This document shows, piece after piece, positions 1 through 7,836 of a DNA stretch of 64,000 nt. The translations under genes were made by a program, and so were the position numbers. A model generated the notes under the pieces. That model was not told where the DNA came from. It did no database searches and saw only the letters and a list, made by a program, of their open reading frames with translations. Position 1 is the stretch's first letter; each line of letters opens with the position of its first letter. The DNA is from CAYMZZ01 sp046297935 (GTDB lineage: Bacteria; Bacteroidota; Bacteroidia; Chitinophagales; Chitinophagaceae): NCBI GenBank assembly GCA_046297935.1, contig JBKBHA010000011.1:62001-126000 (forward strand). Direction: 5' to 3'.

Positions 1-110
1 CTATCAGACTTGGAGCCATCCTGTGCGTACAGTTCCATCGAAATAATGGAGGAAGCTATCAACAGCCATATTTTCCAAGCTTTTTGCGTCCGGTTCGTTC
101 TGCTGAACAT
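1..110 (-). CDS. Secreted protein, 5' end only (runs off window)
   Basis: A minus-strand reading frame opens with ATG at 110 and stays open to the window edge (36 codons). The translation begins MFSRTNRTQKAWKIWLLIAS and continues through a hydrophobic stretch to a YAQ|DG-type signal peptidase I site near residue 30, so this is the start of an exported protein. Nothing of the mature protein is visible and no function can be given. It lies 103 bp downstream of the response regulator gene in the same direction, with a 30-bp element at 164-193 between them that also occurs upstream of the two-component operon. It may therefore be a target of that system; this is inference. Confidence 0.7.
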   Translation of the reverse strand, partial: MFSRTNRTQKAWKIWLLIASSIISMELYAQDGSKSD

Positions 111-163
111 TTTGTGTGTGTGTTGCTAATAACAGCAAGCTACCAAGCCACCTTACGCAGGTC

Positions 164-193
164 AACCGGGGCATTTCCCGTTTTTTGCCGGGA
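164..193. promoter_or_regulatory. 30-bp conserved element, copy 1
   Basis: It begins AACCGGGG and contains, read on the minus strand, an inverted repeat TCCCG-N8-CGGGA around an A6 tract. It matches 2971-3000 at 27 of 30 positions. Two of the three differences fall in the N8 spacer and the arms are identical. It sits 54 bp upstream of the truncated secreted-protein gene and 21 bp after the response regulator stop. It is a candidate operator; no regulator has been shown to bind it. Confidence 0.6.
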
Positions 194-213
194 AAAAGAA
201 CAGAGAGAAAGGA

Positions 214-873
214 TCAGGGAGTTATCAGGTTATGGCGGATGGCGTAGAGCACCAGGCCTACACGGGTATTGACCCTACATTTTTTGAAAAGCGATTCGCG
301 GTAGCCGTCAATAGTTCGTTCGCTTAAGTGCATTTCCTCTGCAATTTCGCGATAGCTTTTTTCGGAACAGGCCAGTTTAAGGAATTCCTGTTCGCGTTCA
401 GACAGTCCGCCATTTGCCTGCAAATTGGCCGGGTCGCTGACGAGACTGTGAATGGAGCGTAATACTTTACGGGTCACCAGATCATTGTAGTAGTATCCAA
501 GACTGAGTACCTGTTCAAAAGCATACCTCAGTTCTTCCGGATCAGCGTCCTTCAGAACATAACCGCGGGCGCCATTCCTGATCATTTTAAGAATAACCTG
601 ATCGGTATCAAGAATGCTAAGTGCCAGCACTTTGATGTCGGGATAATTGGCTCTCAACCAGTCGGCTGTTTCATAACCGTTCATTTCCTTCATGTCTACA
701 TCGAGCAGTATGATATGTGGTTGATCGGATTGTGGGAGTTTTTCGATCAGTTCGCGACCGTTAACAGCTTCCAGCACCACCCGGTGGCGGGGAAACAAAT
801 TGATGAGGGCTGCCAGGCCCTTGCGAAACAGAGCATGATCGTCGACGATGGCTATCAGTATTTCCTCATTCAT
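214..873 (-). CDS. NarL/FixJ-type response regulator
   Basis: 219-residue DNA-binding response regulator. The N-terminal receiver domain (about 5-120) has the acidic pair D11/D12, phospho-acceptor D58 in LLDVDMKEMNG, and the conserved lysine K108 in GYVLKD. The C-terminal LuxR-type helix-turn-helix (about 153-215) carries the GLSEREQEFLKL and SERTIDGYRESLFKK signatures. Its start overlaps the end of the histidine kinase gene by 8 bp, so the two are cotranscribed and probably translationally coupled. The input signal is unknown. The conserved element at both ends of this operon is a natural candidate binding site (inference). Confidence 0.93.
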   Translation of the reverse strand: MNEEILIAIVDDHALFRKGLAALINLFPRHRVVLEAVNGRELIEKLPQSDQPHIILLDVDMKEMNGYETADWLRANYPDIKVLALSILDTDQVILKMIRNGARGYVLKDADPEELRYAFEQVLSLGYYYNDLVTRKVLRSIHSLVSDPANLQANGGLSEREQEFLKLACSEKSYREIAEEMHLSERTIDGYRESLFKKCRVNTRVGLVLYAIRHNLITP

Positions 874-1651
874 ATGGAACAGTTAGTTTGATCTGGGTTC
901 CCTGACCTGCTTCGCTATTAATTTGCACCGCTCCTCCCATCAGTTGAGCGCGGTTTCGCATGTTGTTAATGCCCAGGCCGCGACTGCTATTTTCGAGGTT
1001 CGCCTGATTGAATCCGCGTCCGTCATCCTGCAGGGTCAGCGTCATCTGAGCTTCGTCAAATTCGAGGGATACTTCCACTTTTCTGGCTTCGGCATGCTTT
1101 AGTACATTTTGTAAGCATTCCTGTACGATCCGAAAACTAATTAATTTTTTGCGTGGATCAATGGCAGGTGCAGACCCAAGTCGGTGAAAGCTTACCTGCA
1201 GCATGCCGGTCTTTCTAATCCGATCCAGCTCCGTTTCGATCAGCTCCTCCAGCGGTTGTTGCTGAATACGATCACTGTTAAGGCTGCGGGCAATATCCCG
1301 AAGATCGTTGATGGCTCTGCTGATAGTTTCCCGAACTTCGTTGAGCCCTTCCTGTTCCGATTGCCCTCTGGCGGTAAGAATATTAACCTGCACTTTTGCG
1401 AGGCTCAGGGTCTGTCCCACATTGTCGTGTATTTCTTCGCAAATACTATTGAAAATCTGATCCTGTATTTCTATACGGGTTTCCAGTAATTGTTTTTCAA
1501 AACTTTCCTGCAGCTGCTTTTTCTCCCGCGCTGCAGCCAGTTTCCTGTTATTGTAATAGGACACCATTACGAGGAAAATGACCCCGAAAAATAATAGCAC
1601 CAGGATGACGGCTACTATAACAATCAGGATTTGACTATTTTCTGTCGGCAT
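866..1651 (-). CDS. Membrane-anchored HisKA_3 sensor histidine kinase
   Basis: 261-residue kinase of the NarX/DegS type. One N-terminal membrane helix (about 8-31) is followed by a coiled-coil linker (about 35-65) and the HisKA_3 dimerisation box EEIHDNVGQTLSLAKVQ with phospho-accepting H75. The HATPase domain shows DDGRGFN and GLGINNMRNRAQLMGG. There is no periplasmic or cytoplasmic sensor domain, so signal input must come through the helix or a partner. The gene overlaps the 214-residue membrane protein gene by 28 bp and the response regulator gene by 8 bp, which makes that membrane protein the obvious candidate partner. Confidence 0.93.
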   Translation of the reverse strand: MPTENSQILIVIVAVILVLLFFGVIFLVMVSYYNNRKLAAAREKKQLQESFEKQLLETRIEIQDQIFNSICEEIHDNVGQTLSLAKVQVNILTARGQSEQEGLNEVRETISRAINDLRDIARSLNSDRIQQQPLEELIETELDRIRKTGMLQVSFHRLGSAPAIDPRKKLISFRIVQECLQNVLKHAEARKVEVSLEFDEAQMTLTLQDDGRGFNQANLENSSRGLGINNMRNRAQLMGGAVQINSEAGQGTQIKLTVPYE

Positions 1652-2268
1652 AGGATGAAAGCGATTGAATAGAAAGCGTAGAGCAAAATCGTAGCTTTCG
1701 GTATCAGAAAGGTGTAAAGGCTCTGCCCGTTTATCATGATTTTTTGATCCAGTATATAAGGTTGCAGGCCGAGCAAAACCAACAGGGTAATTCCAAAAAG
1801 GAGCTGACCGGCGTTAATCCAGAAATACGGGTGTCGAAGCATCGGTAGGCCGTTCTCCTCTAACATAAATAAACGTAGCAGAACCAGACCCGACAGCACA
1901 ATGTATATCAGTTGGGTTAATATAAACGAATAGTTGTTAAAGTTTGTCTTTCCCTGCCAGAAGAAGTAGTTGAGCAAGATAAAAAAGATGGTAAGAGCGC
2001 TGATAATTCTAAAGTAAATCAATTCGTTTTCACGCAGCCGCAGCATGCGACTAAAAACAAACAGGAATGCCGGCGCCTGCAACAGGATTAGCAGGTTGTA
2101 CATATAGTAGTTGTTGCCGGGAATATTGTAGGCGATCAACTCAACAATATTCACCATTACCAATAACGGTATATACGTACTGAGATTAAATGACCTGAGC
2201 CCCCGATAGCAGGCTATTGCTAAAAGAAGGCTCAGAATTTCGAAATAGTGAAAAGCTGCAAGCTGCAT
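1624..2268 (-). CDS. Polytopic membrane protein, candidate sensor partner of the kinase
   Basis: 214 residues made almost wholly of hydrophobic helices (six or seven predicted by eye), with short loops and no catalytic motif I recognise. It is the second gene of a compact four-gene minus-strand unit (lipoprotein, this protein, kinase, response regulator). Its 3' end overlaps the kinase gene by 28 bp, including the kinase start. Such tight overlap with a kinase lacking a sensor domain suggests that it perceives or relays the signal in the membrane. That role is inferred from context only. ATG at 2268 is chosen because it follows the lipoprotein stop by 8 bp. Confidence 0.8.
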   Translation of the reverse strand: MQLAAFHYFEILSLLLAIACYRGLRSFNLSTYIPLLVMVNIVELIAYNIPGNNYYMYNLLILLQAPAFLFVFSRMLRLRENELIYFRIISALTIFFILLNYFFWQGKTNFNNYSFILTQLIYIVLSGLVLLRLFMLEENGLPMLRHPYFWINAGQLLFGITLLVLLGLQPYILDQKIMINGQSLYTFLIPKATILLYAFYSIAFILCRQKIVKS

Positions 2269-2276
2269 GATGATAT

Positions 2277-2867
2277 TTAAGGATGAATGCCGCCGAAGTT
2301 AAAGGAGCTGTCGTCTTCATCTTCGTCATCCATCCACACATTGGCTACTTCTTTATATTTCTTAGTGACCAAAAATATACCGATTCGACCTTCGCGCGAT
2401 GGATCGTATTTCTGTGCAAATTCTTTGGTATAGATACCGATTGCCATTCTTATTTCCAGCTTTTTATTGCTTGGCAATACACCGCGCCGGGCCGCTGCCT
2501 TCTTTAGAAATTTTTTGAGTTCCTTACCCCGAAATGATTCCCATAGTGTGATCGGAATGTACTTGCTGTTGTCTGTAACAGGCGGCGGATTATTAACGTC
2601 TCTTACAACACGATGGTTTACCATCGTTTCCTCGTACAATTTCAGACAGGGTTTCACGTCTTTGAAAGGAATGACGGTCCCATAGTTTTTCCGCTTGTCG
2701 GCCCAGGGTGCCAGGGTATCAAATTCTTCGGTAGTCAGCATCTCCCAGATCTCAGCGTCAGAGTCGGCCAGGGTTGTTTTGCCGGCGCTTTCAGGTGGAC
2801 AATCTTTGCAGGAAAAAAGTAAACCTGCGGACAAGACGCATGCCAGCGACAAGAGTTTCATGCTCAT
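2277..2867 (-). CDS. Hypothetical lipoprotein, first gene of the two-component operon
   Basis: 196 residues with a lipoprotein signal peptide ending LLFSC|KD (C20), so it is probably anchored in the outer or inner membrane. The mature part is a small globular domain ending in an acidic stretch (DDEDEDDSS). I do not recognise the family. It lies 8 bp upstream of the membrane protein gene and is likely the first gene of the operon. A 30-bp conserved element lies 104 bp upstream of its start. A second ATG two codons later (2861) is an equally plausible start. Confidence 0.8.
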   Translation of the reverse strand: MSMKLLSLACVLSAGLLFSCKDCPPESAGKTTLADSDAEIWEMLTTEEFDTLAPWADKRKNYGTVIPFKDVKPCLKLYEETMVNHRVVRDVNNPPPVTDNSKYIPITLWESFRGKELKKFLKKAAARRGVLPSNKKLEIRMAIGIYTKEFAQKYDPSREGRIGIFLVTKKYKEVANVWMDDEDEDDSSFNFGGIHP

Positions 2868-2970
2868 AGATAAGTTTTAATGGTTAATGGTGCTTGAATC
2901 ATTTTAGGGATCGGGAAGTTAACCGGGGCGAATTGACAAAATGAAATTAGATGAATTTGGGACATTGCCC

Positions 2971-3000
2971 AACCGGGGAATTTCCCGTTTTTTCGCGGGA
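2971..3000. promoter_or_regulatory. 30-bp conserved element, copy 2
   Basis: Near-identical to 164-193 (27 of 30 positions), with the same TCCCG-N8-CGGGA inverted repeat on the minus strand. It is 104 bp upstream of the first gene of the two-component operon. An additional AACCGGGG half-copy occurs exactly 50 bp closer to the gene, at 2921-2928. It is a candidate autoregulatory operator. Confidence 0.6.
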
Positions 3001-3065
3001 CTTCACCCCTGATATCGGATTTCGGTTTGCCGATTCGGTTCGCTACTGATTGTTGGCGTTAAGCG

Positions 3066-4010
3066 TTATTTTAATTGAATCACACTATCACTCACTATCC
3101 GATAGATATCATCTGAACCATTGCCGGGGCTGGAAAGTGCTTTCCACAACTTTTCGCGATCGATGCCGGCGCTATCCAAGAAATTAGGATTCATGCGACT
3201 GGAGGTGAAGTAGAAATATCGTCCATCGGGACTGATATATGGACAGTAGTCGATGCTGGAAGAATTGACAGGAGGGTTGAGGTGAATGGCAGACTGCCAG
3301 CTACTGTTCTTGTAGTAACTAATATACAGGTCGCCGCCACCCAGATCATCAGCACGGCCATAGGAAGTGAAAATCAGGAATCGGTTGTCGGGATCAACAA
3401 AGGCATTGAATTCATATCCGGGCCCGTTTACGGCTTCGGGTAAGGGCTGGGCAGGTAAATAGCGACCATTGGTGAATCTCGCGATAAAAATATCTTCCTT
3501 TTTTTCGCCATTATCGCGAGTGAAGTATAAATCGTTTTGCCTGTTGAGTGATGGGTAGTATTCATCTTTCCCGCTGTTAATATTGCTGTCGAGTGGTTCA
3601 GGCTTCGACCAGCTTCCGTTGCTACGTTGTATATACCAGATATTAAAATCGGCTGCTACACCGCTATCTGTTAAAGGCCGGTTGGAGGCGAAATAAAGCC
3701 GTTCACCATCCGGCGAAAAAGCTGGCTCCAGATCCTTGTATTTCCCGGAGAACGATGCGGGTTGGGGTACTGTCCAGCCATTGCCCTGACGTTTGGCGTG
3801 CATTACGATACTGATTCGGTTTTCATGCTGCAACGTAAAATAAAGTTCGTCGCCACCGGCAGAAATTGCCAGATCGCGGTTATCAAACCCGTCGGAAACC
3901 GTGCCGGCTTCAAAGACGCTGAGTTCAGCAGACGGTGCAGGAACGGAACTTTGTTCACTTTTTTGCGCGCATCCAATAGACAGCAGGCAAAGCAATGGAA
4001 GTGATCTCAT
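3066..4010 (-). CDS. PD40/TolB-like beta-propeller lipoprotein
   Basis: 314 residues. A short lipoprotein signal ends LLSIGC|AQ (C14). The rest consists of PD40 (TolB-type) propeller repeats, recognisable as AFSPDGERLYFASNRP, FDPDNRFLIFTSYGRADDLGG-like and YISPDGRYFYFTSSR segments. Such propellers serve as surface or periplasmic binding modules, often next to peptidoglycan-associated or T9SS components in Bacteroidota. No catalytic residues are evident. It is same-strand with the two-component operon, but the 198-bp gap with the conserved element suggests a separate transcript. Confidence 0.87.
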   Translation of the reverse strand: MRSLPLLCLLSIGCAQKSEQSSVPAPSAELSVFEAGTVSDGFDNRDLAISAGGDELYFTLQHENRISIVMHAKRQGNGWTVPQPASFSGKYKDLEPAFSPDGERLYFASNRPLTDSGVAADFNIWYIQRSNGSWSKPEPLDSNINSGKDEYYPSLNRQNDLYFTRDNGEKKEDIFIARFTNGRYLPAQPLPEAVNGPGYEFNAFVDPDNRFLIFTSYGRADDLGGGDLYISYYKNSSWQSAIHLNPPVNSSSIDYCPYISPDGRYFYFTSSRMNPNFLDSAGIDREKLWKALSSPGNGSDDIYRIVSDSVIQLK

Positions 4011-4149
4011 AATATGGTTTTGATGGAAGGCTATAGCTGTATTCTGATTAAGTTAGCATTTATTTCCCAGCAACCAGCCTTCATTTACCTGAACGGGAGC
4101 TGGTAGGACTTTTTGCATTTACTTATCTTACAGTCTCAAATTAAAGGCA

Positions 4150-4671
4150 ATGAAATTCCGGCAACTGGTATTGTTGGGCAGTTTTTGTTTTCTGAGTGTA
4201 GCTGCGCTGGGGCAACGGGAAGCGGTGCAGGCTCAACAGGAGCTGGTGGGATCCAAACTTTGGAGGCTGGAGTTTACTGACTGGATCAGGAACCAGCCGG
4301 AAGACAGCAGCTTTCGGGGCAAATACAAAGTACTTGAGTTCTGGGCCAGCTGGTGCCGACCATGCCTGGAAGCAGTACCGCACCTAAACGAACTGCAACG
4401 AAGGTTTAGCGATTCGGCAATCGTGTTTTTATCTGTAGCGTATGAAGCGCCTGAATCATTAAAGAAGGCGATGGAGAAAGTAAATTTTGAAACAATTGTA
4501 GTGAGCGATCAAACACAGCAGTTGCATCTGCAATTAAGGATCGGCTATCGGGGTACCTTGTTTTTGCCGCGCACAGTCATTCTGGGACCCGACAATAAAA
4601 TACTTTGGTACGGAACGCCACGAGCTTTAACAGAGAAGCTTATTGAAACTTTTCTGAAAAGAAAAAGCTGA
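4150..4671 (+). CDS. TlpA/ResA-like thioredoxin-fold protein
   Basis: 173-residue periplasmic thiol-disulfide oxidoreductase-like protein. A signal peptide (about 1-21, ending AALGQ) precedes a thioredoxin fold with active-site W-C-R-P-C at C69 and C72 and a later cis-Pro region (TLFLPRTVIL). The family reduces or isomerises disulfides in exported proteins or during cytochrome c maturation; the partner here is not evident. It is convergent with nrdA, and its stop codon lies inside the left arm of the terminator hairpin. Confidence 0.9.
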   Translation: MKFRQLVLLGSFCFLSVAALGQREAVQAQQELVGSKLWRLEFTDWIRNQPEDSSFRGKYKVLEFWASWCRPCLEAVPHLNELQRRFSDSAIVFLSVAYEAPESLKKAMEKVNFETIVVSDQTQQLHLQLRIGYRGTLFLPRTVILGPDNKILWYGTPRALTEKLIETFLKRKS

Positions 4672-4720
4672 TTGGAGAAAAGGGATACACACATCGTGGC
4701 CCCAAATTCTCCAATCAGCT
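4666..4720. terminator. Bidirectional terminator hairpin
   Basis: A perfect 14-bp inverted repeat, AGCTGATTGGAGAA at 4666-4679 and its complement at 4707-4720, with a 27-nt loop. It lies between the convergent thioredoxin-like and nrdA genes, and the left arm includes the thioredoxin gene's stop codon. The loop is long for an intrinsic terminator and there is no strong T-run, so it may instead protect mRNA 3' ends. Confidence 0.6.
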
Positions 4721-4735
4721 AATAAAAGTATTCCG

Positions 4736-7135
4736 TTAGGATCCGCAGCTGATACAGCCGTCCTGCATCGTACAAACAGCGCCCTCCACAATTTTTGCTT
4801 CGGTTGACTCGCCCTTGTTTTCTACAACGGTGAGACTATGCTGATCAACCAGTGGCTCAACGCTGCGACCTCCCTGTTTTTCTACTGTAAACTGTACAGC
4901 CTGCGATGCTGCTTTGGTACGCAGGTAATACATACCGGTTTTCAAACCCTTTTTCCAGGCATAGAAATGCATAGAAGTAAGTTTGCCGGTAGTAGGTGCG
5001 TCTACAAAAAGATTAAGCGACTGCGATTGGCAGATGAACGCTCCACGGTCGGCGGCCATATCGATGATTGCCCGTTGCTTAATCTCCCAAACTGTTTTAT
5101 AAACTTCCTTGACATGATCCGGAATGTTTGGAATTTTTTGAATCGATCCATTTTGAGCCATGATCGCATTCTTCATATCATCGTTCCAAAGATTCAGATC
5201 TACCAGGTCGCGGAGCAGGTGTTTATTGACCACCACAAATTCGCCGCTCAGTACTCTGCGAACGTAGATGTTGGAAGTATAGGGTTCAAAACATTCGTTG
5301 TTGCCAAGTATCTGCGATGTGGACGCAGTAGGCATGGGAGCCAGCAACAATGAATTGCGAACGCCGTGTTTGATCACCTCGGCTTTCAGCGTATACCAAT
5401 CCCAACGCAGGCTGGGTTCTACATTCCACATATCGAACTGGAAAATTCCTTTCGAAACGGGCGAGCCCGCATATGTTTCATAAGGCCCTTCCAGTTTAGC
5501 CAGGTCTTTGCTGGCGGTCATCGCGGCAAAATAGATCGTTTCAAAAATTTCCTGGTTCAGTTTGCGGGCTTCCTCGCTTTCGAAAGGCATACGCAACAGA
5601 ATGAACACGTCGGCCAGACCCTGCACACCCAACCCGATAGGACGATGGCGGAGATTACTGTTGCGTGCTTCCGGCACAGGGTAATAGTTGTTGTCGATGA
5701 TCTTGTTCAGATTTCGTGTTACCTGATAGGTTACTTCGTAGAGTTTGTCGTGATCGAATTTACCATTGATCACATAACGGGGTAATGCCAGCGAAGCGAG
5801 ATTACACACCGCCACTTCGTCGGGCGAAGTGTACTCAATGATTTCAGTGCAAAGGTTAGAACTTTTGATGGTGCCAAGGTTCTGTTGATTGCTCTTGCGA
5901 TTGGCAGCATCCTTGTACAACAGATAAGGGGTGCCGGTTTCAATTTGTGCATCCAGAATGGCGAACCAAAGGTCTTGTGCTTTTACCGTTTTGCGTGCGC
6001 GTCCTTCTTGTTCGTATTGTGCATACAGAGCTTCAAATTTTTCGCCCCAGCATTCATGAAGGCCGGGTGCTTCATTTGGGCAAAACAGGCTCCATTCTCC
6101 ATTTTCTTCCACGCGCTTCATGAACAGGTCTGGTATCCACAGTGCATAAAAGAGATCGCGGGCTCGCATTTCTTCTTTACCATGATTTTTACGCAAATCA
6201 AGAAACTCGTATACATCGGCATGCCAGGGTTCGAGATAAATGGCAAAAGCGCCTTTTCGTTTGCCACCTCCCTGGTCTACATAGCGGGCAGTATCATTGT
6301 ATACGCGGAGCATAGGAATAATGCCATTGCTGGTGCCATTAGTGCCGCCGATATAGCTGCCGGTAGCACGTATGCCATGAATGGCTAAGCCAATACCACC
6401 AGCGCTCTGCGAGATCTTTGCGGTTTGTTTCAGTGTATCGTAAATTCCATCAATGCTGTCGTCCTTCATTGTCAGCAAAAAGCATGAGCTCATTTGTGGC
6501 TTGGGAGTGCCTGCATTGAAAAGGGTGGGAGTTGCGTGCGTAAACCAACGCTCGCTCATCAGGTGGTAGGTTTTGATGGCGCTTTCGATATCTTCTTTAT
6601 GGATACCTACCGCCACGCGCATAAACATATGCTGAGGACGTTCAGCAACCTTGCCATCCAGACGAAGCAGGTATGATTTTTCAAGCGTCTTGAATCCGAA
6701 ATAGTCGAATCCGTAGTCGCGATCGTATATAATGGTTGAATCAAGCAGCTCTGCGTTGTCCTGAATGATCTGCCACACATCGTCGGCCAGCAGCGGCAGG
6801 TGCTTACCAGTTTTGGAATCCTGGCAGTTGTAAAGTCTTTCCATAGTTTCGGAAAAACTCTTCACCGTGTTTTTATGGAGGTTGCTCACAGCAATCCTGC
6901 TCGCCAGCAGGGCGTAGTCAGGATGCTTAACAGTAAGTGAAGCGGCCGTTTCGGCAGCCAGGTTGTCGAGTTCTGTGGTTGGCACACCATCGTACAGTCC
7001 TTCGATTACTTTTTTGGCAACGTCAATTGAATTGACAAAGCGGCGATCGAGGCCATAGCAAAGTTTTTCAATGCGGGCGGTGATTTTGTCGAATTTCACC
7101 GGCTCTTGCTTGTTGTTCCGCTTAATAACGTACAT
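4736..7135 (-). CDS. nrdA: Ribonucleoside-diphosphate reductase, class Ia large subunit
   Basis: 799-residue catalytic subunit that reduces ribonucleotides to deoxyribonucleotides in the cytoplasm with NrdB. The N-terminal ATP cone (about 1-90) is the allosteric activity site. Catalytic residues line up with the E. coli enzyme: disulfide pair C218 and C444, and the N427/C429/E431 triad (NLCTE) for the thiyl radical. The C-terminal redox cysteines C794 and C797 (CISCGS) reload the active site. It is normally next to nrdB in one operon. Here nrdB is upstream on the same strand, but a GxxExxY gene on the opposite strand lies in between. Confidence 0.97.
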   Translation of the reverse strand: MYVIKRNNKQEPVKFDKITARIEKLCYGLDRRFVNSIDVAKKVIEGLYDGVPTTELDNLAAETAASLTVKHPDYALLASRIAVSNLHKNTVKSFSETMERLYNCQDSKTGKHLPLLADDVWQIIQDNAELLDSTIIYDRDYGFDYFGFKTLEKSYLLRLDGKVAERPQHMFMRVAVGIHKEDIESAIKTYHLMSERWFTHATPTLFNAGTPKPQMSSCFLLTMKDDSIDGIYDTLKQTAKISQSAGGIGLAIHGIRATGSYIGGTNGTSNGIIPMLRVYNDTARYVDQGGGKRKGAFAIYLEPWHADVYEFLDLRKNHGKEEMRARDLFYALWIPDLFMKRVEENGEWSLFCPNEAPGLHECWGEKFEALYAQYEQEGRARKTVKAQDLWFAILDAQIETGTPYLLYKDAANRKSNQQNLGTIKSSNLCTEIIEYTSPDEVAVCNLASLALPRYVINGKFDHDKLYEVTYQVTRNLNKIIDNNYYPVPEARNSNLRHRPIGLGVQGLADVFILLRMPFESEEARKLNQEIFETIYFAAMTASKDLAKLEGPYETYAGSPVSKGIFQFDMWNVEPSLRWDWYTLKAEVIKHGVRNSLLLAPMPTASTSQILGNNECFEPYTSNIYVRRVLSGEFVVVNKHLLRDLVDLNLWNDDMKNAIMAQNGSIQKIPNIPDHVKEVYKTVWEIKQRAIIDMAADRGAFICQSQSLNLFVDAPTTGKLTSMHFYAWKKGLKTGMYYLRTKAASQAVQFTVEKQGGRSVEPLVDQHSLTVVENKGESTEAKIVEGAVCTMQDGCISCGS

Positions 7136-7264
7136 AGATTAAGATTTCGATTATTTATGGATTAGTACTGTTATGGTTTTTTGGTTTTTCGGATTTGGAT
7201 GAATCACCGGGTATCGGTGGGGTTCTTCACGCGGTTTTGGATAGGGGGTGGATTAGTTTTGGGT

Positions 7265-7648
7265 ATGAAGGAAAACGAAATATCATACCAGATCAGGGCA
7301 GCAATTTTCCAGGTGTATAATATTCTTGGACCTGGCTTGCTGGAATCTGTGTATGTAGAAGCCCTGGCATACGAGTTGGCACAAAGCGGTTTAGACGTTG
7401 AAATGCAAGTGCCGTTAAAGGTCTCCTACAAAAACCTTGAAATGAGCTGCGGTTTTAGGGCTGATTTGTTGGTCAACAAAACAGTTATTGTTGAAGTAAA
7501 ATCAGTAGAATCGCTTATGCCGGTACACCACAACCAGTTAATTACCTATTTAAAGGCGTCAAATCTGCGTCTGGGACTACTTGTAAATTTCAACACAGTT
7601 GATTTACAAGCCTCCATAATCAGAAAAGTGAACGGCTTAAGAGATTAG
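7265..7648 (+). CDS. GxxExxY protein (PD-(D/E)XK nuclease fold)
   Basis: 127 residues from ATG 7265, preferred over an upstream start at 7181 whose extra residues do not fit the family. The diagnostic G24-L-L-E27-S-V-Y30 motif and the PD-(D/E)XK-like residues D67 and E77-V-K79 (FRADLLV...VIVEVKS) are present. The family is common in many genomes and its physiological role is unknown. The gene is inserted, in opposite orientation, between nrdB and nrdA and is followed by a 32-bp perfect inverted repeat at 7673-7793. Gene and hairpin look like one dispersed module (inference). Confidence 0.93.
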   Translation: MKENEISYQIRAAIFQVYNILGPGLLESVYVEALAYELAQSGLDVEMQVPLKVSYKNLEMSCGFRADLLVNKTVIVEVKSVESLMPVHHNQLITYLKASNLRLGLLVNFNTVDLQASIIRKVNGLRD

Positions 7649-7672
7649 GTCCACGCGTCTAGGGCATCTTTT

Positions 7673-7793
7673 TCTGTTCCCGCAGATAACGCAGATTTTT
7701 ACGCTGATTACGCTGATCCTTTACTTAAGTCTTTGTCGAATTAAGGTTATCTGTGACATCTGCGTAAAAATCTGCGTTATCTGCGGGAACAGA
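7673..7793. repeat. 32-bp perfect inverted repeat after the GxxExxY gene
   Basis: Arms at 7673-7704 and 7762-7793 are exactly complementary and separated by 57 nt. The inner edge repeats ACGCTGATTACGCTGAT-like units. The right end, TCTGCGGGAACAGAACT, recurs with one C/T change near 14511-14527. The hairpin separates the convergent GxxExxY and nrdB genes and may terminate both, but its perfection and the shared tail suggest a dispersed repeat element. Confidence 0.85.
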
Positions 7794-7836
7794 ACTGTGA
7801 CACAGAGGGTATTATCAAAGAGCAAAAAAGAAGACA

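Noticed and set aside
84..272. 62-residue plus-strand frame at the left end
   Set aside because: It overlaps the start of the truncated secreted-protein gene and the end of the response regulator gene in antisense and has no signal or family features.
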